IMG/VR virus record: IMGVR_UViG_3300034198_029340
Coordinates: 1-24,162 of that record
Origin: a virus
Length of the DNA stretch: 24,162 nt
Reading direction: 5' to 3' (one strand)
The notes beneath the pieces were generated by a model, which was not told where the DNA came from, did not search any database, and was given only the letters and a program-made list of their open reading frames with translations. The position numbers and the translations under genes are program-made. Shown one piece after another: positions 7,488 through 15,205 of this stretch. Position 1 is the first letter of the stretch, and every line of letters starts with the position of its first letter.

Positions 7488-8221
7488 ATTAGTGAGTTAA
7501 CATCGTCCGAAAAATCTTCTGGATCTGCTTCCGGTTTAATTATTTGAGAAAGGCCACGCTCTTGCATGACACCAATCTTGTGTTCCGGGTGAGTGAGATG
7601 TCGAGTATCTTCAGGTTCATCCTCATCCTCAACTGTTATCTCTTTGATTAAATTTTTTGTACCAGCAGTTATGTAGTACTCATTTGGATTGCCAAGCAAT
7701 GGAGTAACTGAGCTTTGTCCAGTCATTGACTTTTGTTCAACATCACTGACTATTTTCTTATACGTATCCTCTAGGAAAAGTACATAATTGGCCTGGGTCT
7801 TGATTACGGTTGTAAGCTTGTCCTGTAATTGACCAAACACCTCAAATAGACGAGGGTGTGTATTGCCCTGATTAATCTCTTCAGCAATCTTTTCAATTGC
7901 CATTCGGATTGTCTTGAGCTGAAAGAATATGTTTTGAATGTTTGAATTGTCAAGAGCCTGCTTCTGCTTTATGTAATCATGCTTATCGAGTATGCCCAGG
8001 TCAACATAAAACTTGAGCATTGAATTTGTGATGGCCTTTGCCTGCTTTTCAAAGCCAGCATTCATCTCTGCAAAATCTAGCGGCGGAGCTGCAGCAATTT
8101 CGCCAAGTTGCTCATCGACAATATCCTCCTCGCCATTAGGTCCACCGGCATAGCCTCGTAGCAAATCCTCGAGTTCACTTTTGATTTGGGCCTTCTTTTC
8201 CTTGTTGAATACTTGAGCCAT
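7484..8221 (-). CDS. Hypothetical acidic helical protein, candidate small terminase subunit
   Basis: A 245-residue protein starting MAQVFNKEKKAQIKSELEDLL. Residues about 50-165 are strongly helical with coiled-coil spacing (FEKQAKAITNSMLKFYVDLGIL, LDNSNIQNIFFQLKTIRMAIEKIAEEINQG). The C-terminal 60 residues are acidic and probably flexible, ending DFSDDVNSLI. It ends in a four-base ATGA overlap with the large terminase, the position where a small terminase is often found, and T4 gp16 likewise has a central oligomerising coiled coil. There is no recognisable DNA-binding helix-turn-helix, so the packaging role rests on context. It could instead be a head or neck assembly factor. Confidence 0.5.
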   Translation of the reverse strand: MAQVFNKEKKAQIKSELEDLLRGYAGGPNGEEDIVDEQLGEIAAAPPLDFAEMNAGFEKQAKAITNSMLKFYVDLGILDKHDYIKQKQALDNSNIQNIFFQLKTIRMAIEKIAEEINQGNTHPRLFEVFGQLQDKLTTVIKTQANYVLFLEDTYKKIVSDVEQKSMTGQSSVTPLLGNPNEYYITAGTKNLIKEITVEDEDEPEDTRHLTHPEHKIGVMQERGLSQIIKPEADPEDFSDDVNSLI

Positions 8222-8226
8222 GCAAT

Positions 8227-8472
8227 TTAGTTTAGACGATTTTCGTTTTTATCAAGTGCCGGGTTTGCAAATATTTTAATCTGCTTAACAGCCTCAATGT
8301 GTTCATATATGAATGTCTCAATGTATGATAGGAATCCATCAAGTACAGGATTTGCACCAAACATCTGGTTTGACAATGTCTTGGGTAGGATATTGTCCTT
8401 GTATCTGTATCCTAAATGAAGTCTTTGGTCCTTACGGTTATAGAGAGGCCAATATAGTGAGTTTCTTATCAT
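8227..8472 (-). CDS. Hypothetical protein, 81 aa
   Basis: An 81-residue protein beginning MIRNSLYWPLYNRKDQRLHLGYRYKDN and ending ALDKNENRLN. The first half is basic and aromatic, the second half a probable amphipathic helix (FLSYIETFIYEHIEAVKQIKIF). Its ATG overlaps the stop of the gp6-like baseplate gene by four bases (8469-8472) and its stop lies five bases before the candidate small terminase, so it is translated from the same message. The coupling to gp6 suggests a small tail or baseplate component, but no family is recognised. Confidence 0.6.
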   Translation of the reverse strand: MIRNSLYWPLYNRKDQRLHLGYRYKDNILPKTLSNQMFGANPVLDGFLSYIETFIYEHIEAVKQIKIFANPALDKNENRLN

Positions 8473-10232
8473 AATAATGTGAGTCTTTTTCTGATTGACC
8501 TAACTGATTTAATCTCAATGTTGATAGCGCCAAGAGCTGAATCTGAAATTGCAGTTTGATATGCATTACCGTTTCGGTCTGTCCAACCACCTCGAATTAC
8601 TGGGAATTGAGTTGGTGTCATTATGATATCGTTAAATTCATCAAGCCCAATTAATTGAGTCTCGTCCCTAGCTGGATTATTTGAAAATGCAAGTTCATTA
8701 AGTTCAGATAGAATAGTAACACTAACTGAGTCAACTCCATTGATCTCTTCAATTATTTTAATAAGATCACTTTTTGGAACTCGATTATTTCGATTAAGCT
8801 TAATAAAGTAATTGCCAATTTTGTCAGCTATGTCTGACTTAATAACATCACCGGCTATATCATCAAATGCAATAACACTGACATTGATTACATATCTAAT
8901 GATTACAGGATCAAGAATATTAACCTCACTTGATATCATCTTTGTACCAGACCGCTCAATATACTTTAGCAGTTCAGTCTTTTGAAAAGCGGTTAACGAA
9001 AATTTAGAAGTCGGTAGATTAAAGTAGTCTGCACCTGACTTAAACATTTGAGAAACATCTGGTACCAGGAACAGGCTTATTATTCGGGTGTCTGGTACAA
9101 TAGGGGCAACTCCATACTTCTTACGAAACTCAATTATCTCCTTTTTAGTTGAGTCACTAATTTTACTATATGGCTCATCTAAGAATACCCTAACTGTTGA
9201 AAACATTTGCATCTTATGCAATAAAACCTCATAGTTATCAACATTGACTAGGGCAAAGTTTTTAGAGGCCTTTGGTGCAATAAGTCGGGTTAGCGCAATC
9301 TCCTCTGGATCAACTCCAAAGCTCGGTGGACTCACTGTGTAAATATCAAAATAGTCATTTAGATTAATCTCGTCACCGATTGGAGAGAATGCTGTCTCAG
9401 CAAAGGTAAACAGCACCTGCGATGGGTCATCAACCTTAATATTACCACCAGCGCCTTCTGATACCAGATACTCAACTGTAATTTGAGCACCAGCCTGCGG
9501 AATCTTACCAAATGATCCGTTACCGAAATAGAGATCAAGGCCATTTGTTATACCAGTCTTAAGCACATAGCCCTTTGCATTTCTGGGAATATCAAGCATT
9601 GAATCAAACCTGGTCCATGGCTCTCCATTGACATAAACATTAACTCGAAAGTTATCAATGTAATAATTATTTGGATAGCCTAGCTGATAGCTCTCCATTG
9701 CTATACCTTTGCCAGTAAAGGTTTGATTCTCAATTATTCCCTGCTTTATACTAAAGATCGCTGGAGTATCTGGGCCAGTAAGATTTAACCGGATTTCGTC
9801 TTGTGGTAGCTCTATCACATAGGTTAGGCCGTTTACTTCGCATCGTAGCCTAAGAAGGTCATTTAATATAACCTTATTGGCTGGCGCAGGAATGCCAAGT
9901 TTCCTAACTAGTCTAACTTGAGCAGTTGCACCAATTGCCCGGCTTGGATTATGGCCGGCGATTGCCGCTAATGAATAGATTGAAGATGGCCTAGATGCCT
10001 CATATATGTTGAGCTCAGTGATTGAATCTTCAATGTAATAGAATATAAGCTGACTCAGGTTTTCAAATACAATTAGTAGCTGACCGAATGGTGATGCTGC
10101 TGTGAATATTGTCTTTGCCTGCTTGAATCTGTCCTGCAAAAAGGATATGGTCTCGCCCAGAATATCATTAATTCTAATCTTGAGACTTGTAAAGAGTCTA
10201 AGCGATGTATTTTGGTCTGAAATATTAGCCAT
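8469..10232 (-). CDS. Baseplate wedge protein, gp6-like / baseplate J-like
   Basis: A 587-residue protein whose centre carries the signature of gp6 and baseplate J proteins: LDLYFGNGSFGKIPQAGAQI followed by TVEYLVSEGAGGN at about residues 232-264. The N-terminal 100 residues are helical, with a segment FYYIEDSITELNIYEASRPS typical of the part that packs against neighbouring wedge proteins. The C-terminal half alternates strands and helices, including a region of the type IIRYVINVSVIAFDD and LIKIIEEINGVDSVSV found in J-like domains. T4 gp6 is 660 aa, so the size fits. It would form the ring joining baseplate wedges. A GATAAATA box lies 23 bp before its start. Confidence 0.85.
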   Translation of the reverse strand: MANISDQNTSLRLFTSLKIRINDILGETISFLQDRFKQAKTIFTAASPFGQLLIVFENLSQLIFYYIEDSITELNIYEASRPSSIYSLAAIAGHNPSRAIGATAQVRLVRKLGIPAPANKVILNDLLRLRCEVNGLTYVIELPQDEIRLNLTGPDTPAIFSIKQGIIENQTFTGKGIAMESYQLGYPNNYYIDNFRVNVYVNGEPWTRFDSMLDIPRNAKGYVLKTGITNGLDLYFGNGSFGKIPQAGAQITVEYLVSEGAGGNIKVDDPSQVLFTFAETAFSPIGDEINLNDYFDIYTVSPPSFGVDPEEIALTRLIAPKASKNFALVNVDNYEVLLHKMQMFSTVRVFLDEPYSKISDSTKKEIIEFRKKYGVAPIVPDTRIISLFLVPDVSQMFKSGADYFNLPTSKFSLTAFQKTELLKYIERSGTKMISSEVNILDPVIIRYVINVSVIAFDDIAGDVIKSDIADKIGNYFIKLNRNNRVPKSDLIKIIEEINGVDSVSVTILSELNELAFSNNPARDETQLIGLDEFNDIIMTPTQFPVIRGGWTDRNGNAYQTAISDSALGAINIEIKSVRSIRKRLTLL

Positions 10233-10254
10233 TTACCCTGTGCTTCTTTTTGTT

Positions 10255-10262
10255 TATTTATC
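10255..10262 (-). promoter_or_regulatory. Late-promoter-like box GATAAATA
   Basis: Reads GATAAATAAAC on the minus strand, 23 bp upstream of the ATG of the gp6-like gene and at the head of the long minus-strand operon. It matches seven of eight positions of T4 TATAAATA. Confidence 0.45.
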
Positions 10263-10295
10263 AGCCCAATTCTTTATTTGGCTAAGCGTGACCGC

Positions 10296-10303
10296 TATAA
10301 ATA
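10296..10303 (+). promoter_or_regulatory. Late-promoter-like box TATAAATA upstream of tmRNA
   Basis: An exact match to the T4 late promoter octamer on the plus strand, ending 28 bases before the tmRNA 5' end. A sigma-70-like TATAAT at 10311-10316 is an alternative -10 element. Either would give a short 5' leader to be removed during maturation. Confidence 0.45.
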
Positions 10304-10331
10304 AAGTTAGTATAATAATCTTATACAATAT

Positions 10332-10701
10332 GGGGACGAAAGGATTCGACGTAGGTTATTCCAGTCCACTTGCATGCCGGGAAAGATGCTCTACCCGTAA
10401 AATTCGTATCAAAACGTACGTGGCAACACTACATCCTTCTGGAGCCTTGTTAACGCAACTGTTAGCACTCCTGCTGGTACTGAGCTTGTAGAAGCATAGT
10501 CCAGTAAGCGGCAACTGCTTAAGTAAACCAAAGTTGCAAAACCAGTATGGCACCAGGGCCAAGTCTAACCCAGGTCGGCTTTTCGCAGTAAGCCGTTAAC
10601 TAATCTGCTTGTTGGCAACATTCGAAAATGTTGGTAAGCATGTGAATGAAGGTGTGCTTGAGAGCAATACGGACGCGGCTTCGATGCCGCCGTCTCCACC
10701 A
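10332..10701 (+). ncRNA. ssrA: Transfer-messenger RNA (tmRNA)
   Basis: A complete 370-nt tmRNA. The acceptor stem pairs GGGGACG (10332-10338) with CGTCTCC (10691-10697), followed by encoded ACCA. The D-loop hallmark GGATTCGACG follows the 5' strand, and the T-arm is GCGGC-TTCGAT-GCCGC near the 3' end, preceded by the typical GGAC. A first pseudoknot can be drawn with stems CGGG/CCCG and GATGC/GTATC. The tag frame opens exactly 11 nt after it, the same spacing as in E. coli. Further pseudoknot-capable hairpins lie between the tag stop and the T-arm. Its role is rescue of stalled ribosomes by trans-translation, and it depends on SmpB from host or phage; no smpB gene is seen here. It lies between divergent operons with its own terminator. 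Confidence 0.95.
10422..10499 (+). other. tmRNA tag reading frame (25 codons plus stop)
   Basis: The frame starts with GGC at 10422, 11 nt after the first pseudoknot, and ends at TAG 10497-10499. The tag begins GNTTSFWSLVN and ends TPAGTELVEA. A Gly first residue agrees with Bacteroidetes tags as I recall them (for example GENNYALAA), but this tag is about twice as long and ends LVEA, not the usual ALAA-type degron. The two other frames fit the spacing rule less well: one stops earlier, the other ends in a Leu-rich run. Confidence 0.7.
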
Positions 10702-10705
10702 CAAC

Positions 10706-10738
10706 AAAGGGGTTCCAAATTGGAGCCCCTTTCTTTTT
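10706..10738 (+). terminator. Rho-independent terminator of the tmRNA
   Basis: An 11-bp stem AAAGGGGTTCC (10706-10716) pairs with GGAGCCCCTTT (10722-10732) with one G-U pair. It has a 5-nt loop and is followed by CTTTTT. It begins four bases after the tmRNA CCA end and so terminates plus-strand tmRNA transcription before the gp15-like gene. On the opposite strand there is no clear U-tract. Confidence 0.9.
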
Positions 10739-10746
10739 GATAAATA
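10739..10746 (+). promoter_or_regulatory. Late-promoter-like box GATAAATA
   Basis: Directly after the tmRNA terminator and six bases before the ATG at 10753. If used like a T4 late promoter, transcription would start at or near the start codon, implying a leaderless or nearly leaderless message. It may instead reflect the A/T-rich start context. Confidence 0.35.
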
Positions 10747-10752
10747 ACTAAT

Positions 10753-11502
10753 ATGAAAGCTCTTAATACTGACGATATATTTCTTAGGAACCTAACAATT
10801 GCTCTGCTTGACCTGCTAAATGGATCAATGAGCATTGACCTGGCTAGAAATGATACGGTTGAAACATTTAATGTGCCGTTCCTCTATAATTACGGCACGG
10901 ACGAAGGATTTCTCAAAGACTTCTATATTGGTCTACCTGATGATTGCCGAATCCCGGTTGCTGAGGGCACATATGATATTGTTCCAAGAGGAATTGTGAC
11001 TCTTAGCACATTTCAGGTAAAAACATCGGATATTACAAATAAGTTTGTTCGAGGTAGCTTTACTGAACCCGAAAAGGGCTCACAAGATGAAAATGTGTTG
11101 ACCGGTTATTCAGCCCAGCTCTACTCTCTACCTATGTCAGTTAAATTCGATGTCAAGATTATTTGTGATAATCTAAATAAAGCATTTAAGATAGCTGAGC
11201 GCATGATTGATGTCAACTATGCAAATCGAGTAATGTATTTCCAATATCACGGAGTAAGAATCCCAGCTCAATTCCAATTTCCAGCAGTAGAAACGGTTGA
11301 TAAGATCTACAAGTTTACCTATGCTGAAAATAATAAAATTAATGTCTCTTTATCGCTTGATGTTGAGACCTATTTCCCAAGCTTTGAACAGAGTTCACGC
11401 AGAAAGAGTACCAATGTTATGGAAAGAATAAACATTGGTGTTAAGGACGCAGGCGGAACCCTATTAAAGGATGAATGGGTTGATCAAAATACCAAGGCCT
11501 AA
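10753..11502 (+). CDS. Tail sheath stabiliser/terminator, gp15-like
   Basis: A 249-residue protein whose layout resembles T4 gp15 (272 aa). The N-terminal helix FLRNLTIALLDLLNGSMSIDL is followed by a strand TFNVPFLYNYGTDEGFLKDF. The middle has the paired segments LPMSVKFDVKIICDNLNKAFKIAERM and a Phe/Pro-rich strand, and the C-terminal strand is INVSLSLDVETYFP. In T4, gp15 caps the tail and joins sheath to head. The match is by pattern memory, not a search, so a related neck protein is possible. The gene follows the tmRNA terminator and its stop overlaps the next ATG by one base, so the two plus-strand genes form an operon. Confidence 0.65.
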   Translation: MKALNTDDIFLRNLTIALLDLLNGSMSIDLARNDTVETFNVPFLYNYGTDEGFLKDFYIGLPDDCRIPVAEGTYDIVPRGIVTLSTFQVKTSDITNKFVRGSFTEPEKGSQDENVLTGYSAQLYSLPMSVKFDVKIICDNLNKAFKIAERMIDVNYANRVMYFQYHGVRIPAQFQFPAVETVDKIYKFTYAENNKINVSLSLDVETYFPSFEQSSRRKSTNVMERINIGVKDAGGTLLKDEWVDQNTKA

Positions 11503-12284
11503 TGAAATATCTACTTGAGTTTCGGCAATTTTTTATAAACGAAGGCGGTAATGCCTTTCCAGATGCTAAAAGCATAGATCAAGCGGATGTACTACCTGCA
11601 TTTAATAAATTCAAAGCGGAGATTGTTCAAATATTTGGAGGCCCTGAACCTGAATTAATTGGATCTTGGCGTCAAAAAGCCGTATCTGGTGATCTTGATA
11701 CACTAGTGTATTCAGACCTATCGCTTGAAGAGATTTCCAATAAATTACAGGGCCTAGGCTTTGAAACCCGTGTATTTTACGGTTTTAATATTGTCTCAGT
11801 TAAGTTTGAAATTGCACCTGGCCATTTTGCTCAGTTTGATATGTTTATCCGACCACTTGACATAAATCGTGAGATAAATGATCTTTTCTATAAATCTCCA
11901 GATAATGAAAGGTATTCAACCAAGCATCGAGTTTTTCTGCTATTTGCAGCACTTGACTCAATGAAGTTTGATAAGCTTGAACAGGACGGTAAGGTTAAAA
12001 GCTTTAAGGGTTATATGCTTAGACCAGATGGACTCTATGAGTTTACAAAGGAGCTAAAGCGGCTTAACTACTCAATTGTTGGTAAACAGAAATTAACTGA
12101 TGATATTGACAAAATATCTGAGATTCTATTTGGCAAGGTATATCCTTACCAGAAATGGAATACTTTTGAGCAAACTCTTGCACTACTCGGTAATAATCCT
12201 GAACTGGATATGCCAGCAATCCTAGCCGAGTACAGAAAAAAGTTAGAGAACGAGGGTCTTCGTATTCCGGCTGAGATTAGTTAA
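11502..12284 (+). CDS. Nucleotidyltransferase-fold protein (DNA polymerase beta superfamily-like)
   Basis: A 260-residue protein with the hallmark of the Pol-beta-type nucleotidyltransferase fold: a GS motif at residues 54-55 inside LIGSWRQKAVSGDLDTLVY, two metal-binding Asp residues (Asp64, Asp66), and a third Asp in the strand FAQFDMFIRP (Asp113). This GS-W/F-R...SGD-x-D form is closest to the family X polymerase palm. The N-terminal finger and helix-hairpin-helix parts of a full polymerase are absent, so it is more likely a small nucleotide- or end-modifying transferase. It is coupled (one-base overlap) to the gp15-like gene, an unexpected neighbour. The substrate cannot be read from sequence. 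Confidence 0.7.
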   Translation: MKYLLEFRQFFINEGGNAFPDAKSIDQADVLPAFNKFKAEIVQIFGGPEPELIGSWRQKAVSGDLDTLVYSDLSLEEISNKLQGLGFETRVFYGFNIVSVKFEIAPGHFAQFDMFIRPLDINREINDLFYKSPDNERYSTKHRVFLLFAALDSMKFDKLEQDGKVKSFKGYMLRPDGLYEFTKELKRLNYSIVGKQKLTDDIDKISEILFGKVYPYQKWNTFEQTLALLGNNPELDMPAILAEYRKKLENEGLRIPAEIS

Positions 12285-12891
12285 AGTCTAATTCAAGGTC
12301 GAAATTGAAGTATTTAAAGTCCACGGTAAAGGTTTGAAACTGTGGTGTAGTTGACGAATACGATAATGTTAGGGCACTAAGGCTTGTAATCATGGGCCGG
12401 TTAAATATAATTGAGCTTACCCCATAGCCTTCATTATTTAGTAAGGTGAGCCTGATTGGCGAAAAGTATGGGTGATTGCCATTCTGCGTCTGCGTATTAC
12501 TTAGTGCCTGGCCCAAAGAATTTTGGGTGTTATTTGGATTGACATTGGCCGGCTCAAGATAATTGAGCAGGTTATCCATCATAATAAAGTAGTTGAGATA
12601 GGAGTCTGTTAACTTAAAGGTTAATTTCAGGTCCCGTGTAAACATGTCAGCAATTGGTTTTGCAGATTGTACCTCCTGTACCTTACCCAATGTTCGGGTT
12701 TGAGTTGGTAATATTGTTGCTAACCCAGGAAAATTAACTGTTTGGATAGTAGATGCCATGAAATCTGATATTGACCGGTAAGGTAATATCAGATTCCGGT
12801 AGTACTTTTCGTACTTTACATCTATCTCAGAATTAAAGAAATCCTGTGGTAGATTTACTAAAAAACTGTTTTGTCTTGAATTCAGTACCAT
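12277..12891 (-). CDS. Tail tube-fold protein (gp19/gp54-like)
   Basis: A 204-residue protein with a pattern typical of tail-tube proteins: an early strand STIQTVNFPGLATILPTQTR, a central LKLTFKLTDSYLNYFIMMDNLLNYL (strand then helix), a strand PIRLTLLNNEGYG and the characteristic end LSALTLSYSS...FQTFTVDFKYFNF. T4 gp19 is 163 aa and the tube initiator gp54 about 320 aa; this is between them, so the exact role (tube or tube-baseplate adaptor) is open. Its stop region overlaps the end of the convergent nucleotidyltransferase gene by eight bases, with no terminator between. It starts ten bases after the glycosyltransferase stop. Confidence 0.6.
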   Translation of the reverse strand: MVLNSRQNSFLVNLPQDFFNSEIDVKYEKYYRNLILPYRSISDFMASTIQTVNFPGLATILPTQTRTLGKVQEVQSAKPIADMFTRDLKLTFKLTDSYLNYFIMMDNLLNYLEPANVNPNNTQNSLGQALSNTQTQNGNHPYFSPIRLTLLNNEGYGVSSIIFNRPMITSLSALTLSYSSTTPQFQTFTVDFKYFNFDLELDFN

Positions 12892-12901
12892 ACTGAATTA
12901 T

Positions 12902-15205
12902 CTATACGAGACCAAGTACAGACTTCAGCTTATTGATTACTGTCTCACTTGTGATAGTTTTGGAACACTCAAATTGGCGGTTTGTATCCTTGTGTATTGG
13001 ACACCAGTTCCAGTCAGCTGGGTCAAGTCTATGAAAGTTAAAACAGCCTGAGCACTTACCAGCCGGCGCATTTATCCTAACAATATCCTGCATTTCATTA
13101 TAGTCTTCAGTAAAACCTGATATCATTATGACGGGCGTAGTTGTTGCCCAGGCTAGCCAAGTAAGACCGCTACTGATTCCAACAAAAGCCTCAGCTGATT
13201 CAATCTCCTCAAGTGCTTTATCAATTGGCCCAGCTGGTAACTTTCTAGCGCCAGTTGGATACATGTTACCCATAAAACCGTTTGGTTCAGATGATACAAT
13301 AACAGCTTCATAGCCATTGACATTACACCAATTGACAACATCTTGCCAACCAGTTGGATTATTCCAGTACTTTGTTTGGCACGTGCCGTGTATTCCAATT
13401 GCAATCTTTTTTTGCTTGGCAACTTTAGGTAGAGTGAGAACCGGTTTAGTATCTTTGAAATCTAGTCCAAGTATATCAAATGCAGCCTTTTGCATTGGCT
13501 GAGTCTTAACCTCTTTTGGATTAAGAGTCTTGACTATTTGATCGTTCTCATCATAATAAAATCCAATTGAATACATTGCCGTAAGGCTACCAACATTTGA
13601 ACCAGGCTCAATAAACTCAATCTCTGGATAGTTGTCCTTAAACATGTGATTCCAAAAGGTTGAGCACATCATCCTGCACCCGTGCTTTTTACGAAACTCT
13701 TCGGCGGCTGGCATCCAGGCAAGAGTATCACCAAGCGATTTAGACTCAACTGACACAAGCACATTGGCCCCAGCTAAATCAAGCTTTTCATCTAGTAAGA
13801 CCTCATTTGTCTTTAGGTCAGTAACTCGATAGCCCCAATCCACGTAATAGGCTCGATTTGTTCTGGCCCACATGTTATTGGTTATCTTTTGTGAAAAATC
13901 AATATTGCCGGTTGACCTGTCAATAAATTCAACCAAGAACTCTCCAGGTTCTTCCCGGATCACTTCAATGAATGCTCCTTTAACTGCATGATAGTTAATA
14001 CTATCAGGTCTACGATTCGCCTGGTTCACATGCTTGATGTGATCTTGCTTTTCCAGGAGACGTTCATTTGCAATCTCAGCAGCTCTCTCCCAACTAAACT
14101 CGGATCTGATCTTTTTAGATTCTTTCAAAGCCCGTTTCTTATGCAGTGGCCAGTTTTCATAAGCATCACGCATTACCTGTCTAAGGTCATCAAAATCAGG
14201 TTCATACCAATTACATGATTCCTCAAAGCCAGTTGCCTGAATTTCGCCTTTAACCTTAACTGGTAGGCCTCTACCCTCTGCAAATTCTAGCTGACCTGAC
14301 ACATTTGAATAGATTGATGGAGTTCCACAAGCCATTGCCTCAATTAGTGGCAAATTCCAGCCCTCTGACCTAGAACACGATAGGAAAACATCAATTGACC
14401 GGAGTAGATCAATATACTCTTGAGTAGGAGGTAGATGAATTATCTTAATACGTGGGTCCTCAAGCCCATAGTGAGCTAATCTTTCCTCTGTTGTTTGCAT
14501 ACCGTCTTTTGCAAAACGATTATCAACAGATAAGATTAGATCAATTGGCTCATCCTCTGAAAATTCGGCTAAGAAAGCCTCAATCATTTCAGTGGTTGCT
14601 TTACGTGGTTCCCATCTGCCGAAAATTGCAAATGTAAATCGACCTGTGCCCGTTAATGGATGCCCGGCTTCACCTGGACAAAATACGGTACCGTCAACTC
14701 CTTCTGGCACAACTGCAATTCGATCAGCTGGATAACCTTGAGCAATAGTCATATCGCGTTGCCATTTGCTTGGAACCCATAGCTCATTTATCTCAAGTAA
14801 CCGGTTAAAGAATTTAGCAGGTTGTCGAGTTGCTTCCCAAACATTATAGGCAATAGTGTATTTTGGATAGCCTTGATAAAAATAGGCATGACCTGTTTCA
14901 CCAAGCACAATATTGACCTCTGCCTGGCCTGGATTTGGCCAATTTGTATAGATTGGAAAGTCCTTAAGCTGACCGTTGTCGGCCCATAGAGTCTGCTCAA
15001 CCATCATGGTTTTCAGCTCATCTGTCATATAGGGTTCCTCATTATGAGGCTCATCTGACGGCTCTGTCCAGGTTGGGCCAATTGAAAAATTACGGACCTC
15101 AACTGGTCGTAATTTAGCTAGTTTAGTAAAAAATTGTTGGGCATGATTATTGAAACCGGTTGTGCCAATTAGCGGCACGTGGGCCTTTATCTTTAGGTCC
15201 TGCAT
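12902..15205 (-). CDS. Bifunctional glycosyltransferase: GT4 domain fused to autotransporter heptosyltransferase-like domain
   Basis: A 767-residue protein. Residues about 1-395 form a GT-B fold GT4 unit: FGRWEPRK near 195-202 and the EX7E motif in SEGWNLPLIEAMACGTP (Glu281, Glu289). A strand-rich segment (about 405-485; FLVEFIDRSTGN, YYVDWGYRV) leads into a second unit with SLGDTLAWMPAAEEFRKKHG (490-509), IHGTCQTKYWNNPTGW (605-620), GISSGLTWLAWATTTPVIMI (676-695) and a Cys finger C718-x2-C721-x13-C735-x11-C747. That second half resembles TibC/Aah-type O-heptosyltransferases, which modify Ser of autotransporter repeats and bind iron through four Cys. It probably glycosylates virion fibres or a host surface structure; the target is inferred from the neighbouring Ser/Thr-rich fibre genes. 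Confidence 0.85.
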   Translation of the reverse strand: MQDLKIKAHVPLIGTTGFNNHAQQFFTKLAKLRPVEVRNFSIGPTWTEPSDEPHNEEPYMTDELKTMMVEQTLWADNGQLKDFPIYTNWPNPGQAEVNIVLGETGHAYFYQGYPKYTIAYNVWEATRQPAKFFNRLLEINELWVPSKWQRDMTIAQGYPADRIAVVPEGVDGTVFCPGEAGHPLTGTGRFTFAIFGRWEPRKATTEMIEAFLAEFSEDEPIDLILSVDNRFAKDGMQTTEERLAHYGLEDPRIKIIHLPPTQEYIDLLRSIDVFLSCSRSEGWNLPLIEAMACGTPSIYSNVSGQLEFAEGRGLPVKVKGEIQATGFEESCNWYEPDFDDLRQVMRDAYENWPLHKKRALKESKKIRSEFSWERAAEIANERLLEKQDHIKHVNQANRRPDSINYHAVKGAFIEVIREEPGEFLVEFIDRSTGNIDFSQKITNNMWARTNRAYYVDWGYRVTDLKTNEVLLDEKLDLAGANVLVSVESKSLGDTLAWMPAAEEFRKKHGCRMMCSTFWNHMFKDNYPEIEFIEPGSNVGSLTAMYSIGFYYDENDQIVKTLNPKEVKTQPMQKAAFDILGLDFKDTKPVLTLPKVAKQKKIAIGIHGTCQTKYWNNPTGWQDVVNWCNVNGYEAVIVSSEPNGFMGNMYPTGARKLPAGPIDKALEEIESAEAFVGISSGLTWLAWATTTPVIMISGFTEDYNEMQDIVRINAPAGKCSGCFNFHRLDPADWNWCPIHKDTNRQFECSKTITSETVINKLKSVLGLV

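Noticed and set aside
10102-10491. Plus-strand open frame across the gp6-like gene end and the tmRNA
   Set aside because: It starts inside the gp6-like gene on the other strand and runs through the tmRNA acceptor, D-loop and pseudoknot sequences; the RNA explains this region fully.
10422-10491. Alternative tmRNA tag frame starting GCA ACA CTA and ending in a Leu-rich run
   Set aside because: It would place the resume codon 12 nt after the first pseudoknot, not the 11 nt seen in E. coli, and the Gly-initiated frame fits Bacteroidetes tags better. Not fully excluded.
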